Shown one piece after another: positions 57,738-64,000 of a DNA stretch of 64,000 bases. Numbering within the stretch: position 1 is the first letter of the stretch; every line of letters starts with the position of its first letter. The notes under the pieces were generated by a model. It did not search any database. It was given only the letters and a program-made list of their open reading frames with translations, and was not told the DNA's origin. The DNA lies in NCBI RefSeq assembly GCF_002102255.1, contig NZ_LQPH01000066.1, positions 186,001-250,000 of the forward strand. Reading direction: 5' to 3'. This DNA comes from Mycobacterium nebraskense. GTDB lineage: Bacteria; Actinomycetota; Actinomycetes; Mycobacteriales; Mycobacteriaceae. The position numbers and the translations under genes were made by a program.

Positions 57738-58484
57738 ATGACTGACGTGCACACCTCGCTGCCTCCCGCGCTGCGGCGAGCGCTGGAGCTGCTGGCCGAT
57801 CCGCCGGCCGATCCCGACGTGAGCAAGGGTTATCTCGATCTGCTCGGCGGTGGACCCGCCGAGGGTGATGGCGTGGCGAAAAACACCGGGCCGATCCAGG
57901 CGGCCTGGGCATCACCGATCGGGTCGATGCTCTACGACAACGCTCAAGCCCTCTCGCGGCGGCTGATCGCCGCGTGGCAGACACCCCTGGAGTGGTTGAA
58001 CATCCCGCCCGGCGGCATCGCGTTGGACGTCGGTTGCGGCCCGGGTAACGTCACCGCGTCCCTGGCGCGCGCGGCCGGCCCGGGCGGCCTGGCCCTGGGG
58101 ATCGACATCTCCGAGCCCATGCTCGCGCGCGCCGTCCGCAACGAAGCGGGGCCGCAGGTCGGCTTCATCAAGGCGGACGCGCAACGACTTCCGCTGCGCG
58201 ACGATACGGTGGACGCCGTTGTCTCGACGGCCGTGTTGCAGCTGGTTCCCAATCCGGCCGAGGCCCTTGGCGAGATGGCACGGGTGCTGCGACCGGGCGG
58301 CCGGCTGGCCGTCATGGTGCCCACCGTCGGTCCGGCCGCCCGGTTCTTTCAGAAGCTGCCGAACGTCGGGGCGCATGTCTTCGACGACGACGAGATCGGC
58401 GACATTCTGGAAGACCAGGGATTCGTCAGCGTGCGGGTGAAGAACTACGGCACGGTTCAGTGGGTGCGCGGCAAGAACGGCTGA
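57738..58484 (+). CDS. SAM-dependent methyltransferase
   Basis: A 248-residue class I methyltransferase with LDVGCGPGN at about 96-104 and the LRPGGRLAVMVPT strand. The sequence before the core (ALELLADPPADPDVSKGYLDLL) is acidic and helical. Substrate unknown. The ATG at 57738 has GAAGGAG. It is preceded by 110 bases after the cyclase stop and may be co-transcribed with it. Confidence 0.87.
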   Translation: MTDVHTSLPPALRRALELLADPPADPDVSKGYLDLLGGGPAEGDGVAKNTGPIQAAWASPIGSMLYDNAQALSRRLIAAWQTPLEWLNIPPGGIALDVGCGPGNVTASLARAAGPGGLALGIDISEPMLARAVRNEAGPQVGFIKADAQRLPLRDDTVDAVVSTAVLQLVPNPAEALGEMARVLRPGGRLAVMVPTVGPAARFFQKLPNVGAHVFDDDEIGDILEDQGFVSVRVKNYGTVQWVRGKNG

Positions 58485-58496
58485 GTCTGTCGCGTT

Positions 58497-59303
58497 TCAC
58501 TGCCTTTTGAGAGCTGGGTGGCCGCGCGTCAGCAGCGGCAACAGCAGCTCGGGGGGCGAGACCCGGAACAAGGCCCCCGCCACGCGGTTCACCCGACCGG
58601 GAATGACGACGGCCTTGCCGGCCGCGAGCCCGTCGATTCCGGCCTGCGCCACCTTGTCGGCGGGGACCCACATCACGCGCGGCAGGGCGGCCTCGGCTTC
58701 CTCTTTGGAGAAACCGGCCGCCTCACCGAATCCGGTGTCCACCGGTCCCGGGCACAGCGCGGTCGCGCTGACGCCGGTGCCGCGCAGTTCACCGCGCAGG
58801 CTGTACGTGTAGGACAACACGAACGCCTTGGCGGCTCCGTACGCCGCTTGGCCGGGTAGCGGGCCGAACCCGGCCAGCGACGCCACGTTCAGGATGGCCC
58901 CCCGATGGCGGTCCACCATGCCCGGCAGGAACCGGCTGCACAGGTCCACCACGGCCGCCACGTCGACCTCGACCAGGTTGACCTCTTGTTCGGGAACGGA
59001 TTTCGCTACGAGCCCGAGTGTCGAGAAGCCAGCGTTGTTGACGAGGATGTCGGGCATCAGCCCGAGGGCCGCGACGCGGTCGGGCAGGGCCGCCCGCTCG
59101 GTCCGCTCGGACAGGTCGGCCGGTAGCGGATGCGCTTGCTCGCCCAGCCGACCGGCGAGCGCTTCCAGGCGGTCCGCACTGCGGGCGACCAGCACCACGT
59201 GGTAGCCGAGCCGGCCGAGGATCCCGGCGAACTGTTCGCCGATGCCCGATGAAGCGCCCGTGATGATGGCCGCCCGACCGTCGCCTGGTGGTGGAAGGGC
59301 CAT
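58497..59303 (-). CDS. Short-chain dehydrogenase/reductase (SDR)
   Basis: A 268-residue [17 protein letters not shown], serine in NVASLAG, YGAAKAF. The middle ALCPGPVDTGFGEAAG and end fit the DltE/YqjQ-like group that works on lipids or ketones. ATG 59303 lies one base after the SRPBCC stop, so the two are co-transcribed. Confidence 0.87.
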   Translation of the reverse strand: MALPPPGDGRAAIITGASSGIGEQFAGILGRLGYHVVLVARSADRLEALAGRLGEQAHPLPADLSERTERAALPDRVAALGLMPDILVNNAGFSTLGLVAKSVPEQEVNLVEVDVAAVVDLCSRFLPGMVDRHRGAILNVASLAGFGPLPGQAAYGAAKAFVLSYTYSLRGELRGTGVSATALCPGPVDTGFGEAAGFSKEEAEAALPRVMWVPADKVAQAGIDGLAAGKAVVIPGRVNRVAGALFRVSPPELLLPLLTRGHPALKRQ

Positions 59304-59304
59304 C

Positions 59305-59778
59305 TCAGCCTTGACCTCCCGCGTCGGGGGCCTGCGCGACCACGGCGAGCCGGTCCATGGACTCACGCAACATGTCCGGCGTCGTCGCACGGGCCCGCTC
59401 GAGGCGGCTGGCGTCGGCAAGTGCCGACCAATCGTAGGTGTGGGTCACCGTGGTGAGTTCGGCGTTCACCGGGCTGAGCTCCCAGCGCCACAGGTGACCG
59501 GGCGGCTGCTTCCTGGGTTCCGCTGGGCACCAGGCGATTTTGCTGCCTTCGACGAACTCCACGACGTGGTTCTCCCGCACCGCACCATTCGTCAGGGTCG
59601 TCTTGAACACGTCGCCGACCGCGCGGACTCGTTGCCCCGGAGCGGACGAGGCGAGGTTGCCGTTGCCGTCCCAGCTGGGCTGGCGGGAGGGATCGGCGAT
59701 CAGTTCGAAAATCCGCGCCGCATTGGCCGCGATGGCGCGCGTGGCGCTGACGACGCGTTCGGCTTCCATGTCGGACAT
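59305..59778 (-). CDS. SRPBCC-domain protein
   Basis: A 157-residue helix-grip protein: VVSATRAIAANAARIFELIAD opens the typical ligand-binding fold and a long C-terminal helix closes it. Function unknown. ATG 59778 is chosen over upstream in-frame positions. It is first of a two-gene operon with the SDR; two DosR-like boxes lie 42-84 bases upstream. Confidence 0.82.
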   Translation of the reverse strand: MSDMEAERVVSATRAIAANAARIFELIADPSRQPSWDGNGNLASSAPGQRVRAVGDVFKTTLTNGAVRENHVVEFVEGSKIAWCPAEPRKQPPGHLWRWELSPVNAELTTVTHTYDWSALADASRLERARATTPDMLRESMDRLAVVAQAPDAGGQG

Positions 59779-59819
59779 GTCGCTATCCAAACACGCCGAC
59801 CGTTGGCACGGGCGCTGTG

Positions 59820-59861
59820 TTTGGGACCTTCGGCCGAACCATTGGGGACCTTCGACAGTCG
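59820..59861. promoter_or_regulatory. Two tandem DosR-like boxes
   Basis: Both sites carry GGGACCTTCG: TTTGGGACCTTCGGCCGAAC (59820-59839) and TTGGGGACCTTCGACAGTCG (59842-59861), centres 22 bases apart. The first matches the DosR consensus at about 13 of 20 positions. They lie upstream of the SRPBCC-SDR operon. Tandem sites are common in the DosR hypoxia regulon. Confidence 0.45.
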
Positions 59862-60029
59862 AAGCGCCGGCCGGCGGGGTGCGACCGTGGTGGATGCCGG
59901 GGCAACCTGGTGGTCTGCCCGAAGTGCAGCAAGCCCATTTTTGGGCGAGGCCATCCGCAAGGGCCTGATTGACCCACCGTCGCAAGACGGGGATCTGCCT
60001 TCGGGCAGACCTTCATGCGTCCAGGCGGC

Positions 60030-60725
60030 TCACCCCATCCGCGGCAGCGCCTCGACCGGACCGGAGAGCCCCGCCTTGACGTAGCGGGTGTCGTCGTCGG
60101 CCAGCACCTCGGTGTCGTCGCGTTCGATGCCGTCGACGATCGCGCGCGCCACCTGGCGTGGGTCGTTCTTGGGGGCGTCGAAGCCGGAGGTCATCTCGGT
60201 GTCGGTGAAGCTGAGGTGCGCGGCGACGACCAGCGTGCCCTGCTTCTCGAGTTCGATCCGCAGCGAGTTCGTCGCCGACCACAGTGCCGCCTTGGAGTCT
60301 CCGTACCCACCGGACCCCGGCATCCACGACAAGATCGAGGCAATGTCGACCAGGGCTCCGCCACCGTTACCGGCCAGGATCGGCGCGAACGCCTTTGCGA
60401 CCCGAAGCGCACCGAAGTAGTTGGTCTCGAACACGGCGCGCACTTCCTCGATCTCGCTCTCGAGCAGCTTCCGCGCGCCGAGGACGCCCGCATTGTTGAT
60501 GACGATGTCGGCGTCCTGGGCCGCAACAGTCAGGGCAGCAACAGATTCCGGCTCGGTGACGTCCAACTCGACACTGACCACGCGGGGGTCCGCACTGGGT
60601 TTGGGTGCCCGCGCCGTGGCGTACACCTTGGCCGCTCCCCGCTCCAACAACTCCTCCACGATGGCCTTGCCGAGCCCGCGCTGTCCGCCGGTAACCACGA
60701 CCGTCGACCCTTTGATGTTCACCAT
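60030..60725 (-). CDS. Short-chain dehydrogenase/reductase (SDR)
   Basis: A 231-residue SDR: TGGQRGLG, NNAGVLG, serine in DIASILS, YGDSKAAL. Compact, with a short C-terminus. ATG 60725 has AGGAG. It is divergent from the CGNR gene across an 86-base gap with an AAATCGATTT palindrome. Confidence 0.87.
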   Translation of the reverse strand: MVNIKGSTVVVTGGQRGLGKAIVEELLERGAAKVYATARAPKPSADPRVVSVELDVTEPESVAALTVAAQDADIVINNAGVLGARKLLESEIEEVRAVFETNYFGALRVAKAFAPILAGNGGGALVDIASILSWMPGSGGYGDSKAALWSATNSLRIELEKQGTLVVAAHLSFTDTEMTSGFDAPKNDPRQVARAIVDGIERDDTEVLADDDTRYVKAGLSGPVEALPRMG

Positions 60726-60748
60726 GATCCGCACTCCTGAACGTAGGT

Positions 60749-60758
60749 AAATCGATTT
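60749..60758. promoter_or_regulatory. Palindrome between SDR and CGNR genes
   Basis: AAATCGATTT, perfect 10-bp palindrome, 24 bases before the SDR start. It may bind the CGNR protein encoded opposite; this is inferred from position only. Confidence 0.4.
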
Positions 60759-60811
60759 TGAATCTGTCACCGTAGTTGCCCGGTGTTGACATAGCCAAGT
60801 ACGTTTTAGAT

Positions 60812-61411
60812 ATGTCTATTCCGTGGTCTGCGTCACAGCGGTACGGCGTCACCCCGGCGCCGGGGGGCCTCGGCCTGGTCCAGGATTTCCTCAACACGAG
60901 GGGAATCGCGGGATACGGCCCGGACCTGCTCGCCGACGCCGCGCTCGCCGCCGACTGGGTGGCGGGTGCGGTGCGGGCCTGGTCGGCCGCGCGCGGCGTG
61001 GACCTGGCACCGCCGAGGTTCGACGACGCGGACCTGGCCAAGCTGCGCGGCTTGCGAGCCAGGATTGATTCACTGGTGGCCGGCGAGGTAACGGGTGGAC
61101 GAACCACCGTCCCGGCGTCGCTCGTGGTATCCGGGGCCGGTGAGGTCCGGCTGGAGCCCAGCGGCACCGGCTGGCGTTGGCTTGCCTCGGCGCTGTGGGC
61201 CGAGATTCTGCTCAGCCAGCACGCCGATACCTGGCGCCGTATCAAGCAGTGCCACAATCACCGCTGCGGGTCGACGTTCTACGACCGCTCCAAGAACAAC
61301 AGTGGGGTGTGGCACGACGTCAAGACGTGCGGCAACGCCGCCAACCTACGCGCTTCCCGGGCCCGCCGACGCGAACGACAGCGTGCGACGGGCTCACCGG
61401 TTTCGCCATAG
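60812..61411 (+). CDS. CGNR zinc-finger protein, putative regulator
   Basis: A 199-residue protein with an N-terminal ABATE-type domain (LVQDFLNTRG) and a C-terminal CGNR zinc finger, whose cysteines are in CHNHRCGSTFYD and TCGNAANLRASRARRR. Proteins of this kind are predicted DNA-binding stress regulators. ATG 60812 is used; a longer frame from 60776 would reduce the gap to the SDR. It likely controls the divergent SDR and itself. Confidence 0.82.
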   Translation: MSIPWSASQRYGVTPAPGGLGLVQDFLNTRGIAGYGPDLLADAALAADWVAGAVRAWSAARGVDLAPPRFDDADLAKLRGLRARIDSLVAGEVTGGRTTVPASLVVSGAGEVRLEPSGTGWRWLASALWAEILLSQHADTWRRIKQCHNHRCGSTFYDRSKNNSGVWHDVKTCGNAANLRASRARRRERQRATGSPVSP

Positions 61412-61441
61412 TAGGCGATATCGGTAGTACAGGGCCCGCCG

Positions 61442-61606
61442 TCAGCAGCGCTCGACACCCCTTTGCATGAGGGTCACGTTGGCGCGCGTACGGCGTGGCC
61501 CGCTTCTCAGTACCGCCTGTAACGCGTCACAGGCACGCGCCTTGATCGGCGTCACCACATCGAGGTTGGTAGGGCTCTGGCTGATCCAAGACGGCAGTGT
61601 TGCCAC
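61442..61606 (-). CDS. Possible small protein, 54 residues
   Basis: A GTG-started frame (MATLPSWISQSPTNLDVVTP) with GAAGGA seven bases upstream and high GC in third positions. No family recognised. It may be a real small gene or a remnant; the ribosome site is the main support. Confidence 0.35.
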   Translation of the reverse strand: MATLPSWISQSPTNLDVVTPIKARACDALQAVLRSGPRRTRANVTLMQRGVERC

Positions 61607-61829
61607 GGTTTGATCCTTCGTCGGTTCGGCCGGTGCGCCGACTCATTGAATTCCACCGGGGCCGCTTTACGGCTGCGCCGCGCCGGGGTAAACGCCGCGA
61701 AAAGCCGCATTGTGGTGCGACGCACATCCGCCGGTGCGCCGACCGCTCGTCACGCTGTCGAGTGTGGGGGCTGTGGACGAATTCAAGGCGGTTCGCATAC
61801 TTAGACCGCACACTCGGCGGGCTGGCCCG
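61607..61829. other. Intergenic stretch with a short direct repeat
   Basis: I see no gene here. GCCGGTGCGCCGAC occurs at 61629-61642 and again at 61730-61743. Its length is modest for GC-rich DNA, so it may be chance. Confidence 0.4.
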
Positions 61830-62681
61830 TCACTGACTCCCCGAACGCCTGAACCGTCGCAGGTAGCCCGGCAACCCGTGCGCCGGCGGCGCTTTCGGCC
61901 AATCGTCGGCCCGGAAATACGCGTCGGTCCCGCCATCGACGAAGACGACGCTGCCGCAGAGGAATTCGGCGGACTCGGACAGCATGAAACACATCCAGTC
62001 GGCCATGTGCCGCGCCTGACCGAAGCCGCCGAGCGGAACCGGGAAGGACCGGACGGCCTTGGCCTGCCGGGGCGTCGCGAGCTGTTCCTGCAGCAACGGC
62101 GTCATGATGGCTCCCGGTGCCAGGGCGTTCAGGCGGACACCCGAGCCCGCCCATTCCGGCAGCACCGCGTGTCGCCGCACCCAACGACTGACGGCGATCT
62201 TCGACGCCGCATACATCATCGTCGGTGCGGCCGGGCCGAACGGCCGCACGGACCGCAGCGCCTTGTCGCCGTCATGCGCGAGCAACGCCTTGACCGTTCG
62301 GCGCGGGACGAGGGGCACGGTCGTCGACGAGTTGCTCGCCACGACGACCACTTTCGCGCATTCGGCCGCGGCCAGCGCGGGTCGCCAGGCGACGAGCGGC
62401 TCGACGACGCCGAAATAGTTGACCTGGCCGATTTGGCGCAGCCGCTCTCGACCAGGGCTGGGCCCGAGCCCGGCGGCCAGCACCGCACCGTCGAGTCTGC
62501 CGCCCGAGGCCGCCACCACGCCGTCGGCGGCCTGTTTGCGTCCGTGCGGCGTCGACAGGTCGGCGACGATATCGGCGTCTTTGATGTCGACGCCGATCAC
62601 GGTGTGCCCGTCGGCCTTGAGCCGCAGCGCGGTCTCGTGGCCCATCCCGGAAGCCGATCCGGTGACCGCATAAGTGCCCAT
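61830..62681 (-). CDS. Short-chain dehydrogenase/reductase (SDR)
   Basis: A 283-residue SDR: TGSASGMG, LAAGLG in place of NNAG, serine in VASNSST, YAASKIAV. It resembles 3-alpha-hydroxysteroid dehydrogenase/carbonyl reductase types. The ATG at 62681 (MGTYAVTG) is preferred; a GTG at 62702 has a slightly better ribosome site. It is divergent from the thioesterase gene with a 41-base gap. Confidence 0.83.
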   Translation of the reverse strand: MGTYAVTGSASGMGHETALRLKADGHTVIGVDIKDADIVADLSTPHGRKQAADGVVAASGGRLDGAVLAAGLGPSPGRERLRQIGQVNYFGVVEPLVAWRPALAAAECAKVVVVASNSSTTVPLVPRRTVKALLAHDGDKALRSVRPFGPAAPTMMYAASKIAVSRWVRRHAVLPEWAGSGVRLNALAPGAIMTPLLQEQLATPRQAKAVRSFPVPLGGFGQARHMADWMCFMLSESAEFLCGSVVFVDGGTDAYFRADDWPKAPPAHGLPGYLRRFRRSGSQ

Positions 62682-62722
62682 CGCTCCGTTCTTACCAGTC
62701 ACGGTCCTGTTAGGTTGCCGAC

Positions 62723-63337
62723 ATGCATGACCAAACGCCCTGCATCGATCTCAGCCAGCTCGAGTCGGTTTACGCGCCGCTGGCCGAGTCGATCCGCCGA
62801 CTCATCGACGTCAGCATCCGTACCGAAGCCGAACCGGCGGCGGTGGCGGCGGCGCAGGCCAAGATCGACGCTGCTACAGCCGAATTGAGCGTGACCGCGC
62901 AGCCGGGGCCGGTCGGCGTGCACCATATGCCCAACGGCCAGACCATCGCGTGGGGCAACGCGGTGGTCGGTGTGCGCAACCCGGTGGCACCGCCGCTGGT
63001 GATCCATCACGACCCTGACGGTCTGGTGTGGTCGGAATTCGCGCTGGGCGCGGCCTACGAGGGACCGCCGGGCCACGTGCACGGCGGTGTCTGCGCGCTG
63101 GTGCTCGACCATGTGCTCGGGGCGACGGCGCACCAGCCCGGCAGGCCCGCCTACACCGGCACCCTCACCCTGCGCTACCGGCGCCGAACCGCGCTTGGGC
63201 GGCCGTTGCGCGCGCAGGCCCATGTCGAGCGCACCGAGGGCGTCAAGACGTTCGCCGTCGGCTACCTGGCCGATGAAGACGGTGTCACGGTCGAAGCGGA
63301 AGGCATTTTCATCCACCCCAGGCAGTCATCGTCCTGA
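62723..63337 (+). CDS. PaaI-type hotdog thioesterase
   Basis: A 204-residue acyl-CoA thioesterase-like protein. The hotdog helix motif GHVHGGVCALVLDHVLG is present, followed by LTLRYRRRTALGRPL, as in the PaaI/Them4 group. Residues 1-100 form an N-terminal extension. It would hydrolyse acyl-CoA esters; chain preference unknown. ATG 62723 begins MHDQTPCIDL. Confidence 0.87.
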   Translation: MHDQTPCIDLSQLESVYAPLAESIRRLIDVSIRTEAEPAAVAAAQAKIDAATAELSVTAQPGPVGVHHMPNGQTIAWGNAVVGVRNPVAPPLVIHHDPDGLVWSEFALGAAYEGPPGHVHGGVCALVLDHVLGATAHQPGRPAYTGTLTLRYRRRTALGRPLRAQAHVERTEGVKTFAVGYLADEDGVTVEAEGIFIHPRQSSS

Positions 63338-63339
63338 CG

Positions 63340-64000
63340 TCAGGTTCGGGTGGCGGCCTTTTCGACGTCGAGCAGCTGTTCGCCGCGTCGTTCCTCGTCG
63401 TAGGCTTCGCGTCCGCCCCGCAAGCCGAACAGCCGTTTGGAGAACAGCAGGTAGATCACGGCGGCGACGTTGATGGTGAAGGTGACCACTCGGGTCATCG
63501 TGATGCCCTTGGCCAGGTCGTGAATCTCCAACGGCAGGAACACCGAGGTGGCGATCACCGCGAAGTACTCGCCCCAGCGTTTCAGCAACCACAGGCCGAC
63601 GGCTTCGACGACCTCCAGCAGCGCGTAGGCGGCCAGCATCAAGGTCAGCAACACCAGGGTGGATGGCTTGGCGGCCAGCGCCTTTTCCAGTTCGTGCACG
63701 ATGGTCATCTGATCGACCTTGAATCCGGCGGCCCGGAAGATCGGCAGGTCGCGGTCGAGGGTGGCCTGGATGGCGCCCCGCGCACCGCGAAACTTCCACA
63801 CCGCATACGCGGCGAGCGCGATCACCACGGCCCGGAACAGGCGTTCCACCGCGAGTGTGCGGATGATGATGGCCTGGCGTAAAGCCTTGCCGCGCATGAT
63901 CATCGGCGCGTCTTCGGCGCGCCCCCGTCCATGCGGCTGGCCCACCGTGAATTCACCGCAGCGCAGGCAACGCCACACTTCGCCGAGCCCGGTGGTGCCG
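63340..64000 (-). CDS. DUF2127 membrane protein, 5' end beyond the window
   Basis: At least 219 residues with four or so membrane helices (VERLFRAVVIALAAYAVW, LVLLTLMLAAYALLEVVEA, VVTFTINVAAVIYLLF). A zinc-ribbon-like segment (WRCLRCGEFTVGQPHG) precedes them, so the protein has a cytosolic N-terminal part. The frame is open to the window edge, and an internal GTG at 63978 is unlikely to be the true start because the ribbon continues upstream. Function unknown. Confidence 0.8.
   Translation of the reverse strand, partial: GTTGLGEVWRCLRCGEFTVGQPHGRGRAEDAPMIMRGKALRQAIIIRTLAVERLFRAVVIALAAYAVWKFRGARGAIQATLDRDLPIFRAAGFKVDQMTIVHELEKALAAKPSTLVLLTLMLAAYALLEVVEAVGLWLLKRWGEYFAVIATSVFLPLEIHDLAKGITMTRVVTFTINVAAVIYLLFSKRLFGLRGGREAYDEERRGEQLLDVEKAATRT

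Noticed and set aside
61527..61811. 94-codon minus-strand frame
   Set aside because: No ribosome site, Arg-rich shadow composition; the 54-codon frame at 61442-61606 is better supported.

Overview
The window is high-GC actinobacterial DNA and almost certainly a Mycobacterium. It opens in the 3' end of an antigen 85C mycolyltransferase gene (fbpC). After that come genes matching, in the same relative order, the M. tuberculosis Rv0129c to Rv0107c backbone read backwards: fbpC, mak, treS, pepA, an F420/PPOX-type protein, fusA2, fadD7, oxcA, oxyS, ldtA, an acyltransferase like Rv0111, a rhomboid protease like Rv0110, and the giant P-type ATPase ctpI. The species was not determined. I saw no tRNA, rRNA, CRISPR array, insertion sequence or prophage gene.

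Layout. 0-6.4 kb: fbpC end, DUF1275 membrane protein, treS-mak (trehalose to maltose to maltose-1-phosphate), pepA, PPOX protein. 6.5-13.2 kb: fusA2 and an oxalate module, fadD7 (oxalyl-CoA synthetase-like) divergent from oxcA, with the LysR gene oxyS behind it. 13.5-21.2 kb: ldtA, a lipoprotein, a quinone reductase-like MDR, then an Mg2+-type M-box riboswitch leading into a 24-codon upstream ORF, a 69-residue protein and an NRAMP-related transporter; then a methyltransferase and a membrane acyltransferase. The heptose genes found here in M. tuberculosis are absent. 21.5-38.5 kb: a catabolic island. Seven minus-strand genes (SDR, Rieske oxygenase, Baeyer-Villiger monooxygenase, SDR, CoA-transferase, ThDP lyase, aldehyde dehydrogenase) face five plus-strand genes (beta-propeller lactonase-like protein, GntR regulator, acyl-CoA ligase, SDR, acyl-CoA ligase) across a control region with two matching palindromes; an NDMA-type alcohol dehydrogenase closes the island.

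38.6-51.0 kb: rhomboid/SRPBCC pair, SnoaL-like proteins, a SigG-like ECF sigma factor opposite an SDR and a DUF899 protein, ctpI, and a FadD-SDR pair. 51.1-57.6 kb: a cutinase; a minus-strand set MPAB/DUF2236 oxygenase, LuxE-like acyl activator and LuxC-like acyl reductase, opposite a TetR gene across a perfect inverted repeat; an adenylyl cyclase with an alpha/beta-hydrolase domain. 57.7-64 kb: a methyltransferase, SRPBCC-SDR behind two DosR-like boxes, an SDR opposite a CGNR protein, another SDR, a hotdog thioesterase and a truncated DUF2127 gene.

The two points that most deserve attention are the M-box operon, where RNA sensor and transporter sequence both point to magnesium although the transporter looks like an NRAMP metal carrier, and the catabolic island, whose enzyme set can be arranged into hydroxylation, ketone formation, lactone formation, ring opening, oxidation, CoA activation and ThDP-dependent chain cleavage of an unknown, probably alicyclic, substrate. 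The MPAB-LuxE-LuxC set is a third, smaller candidate system.
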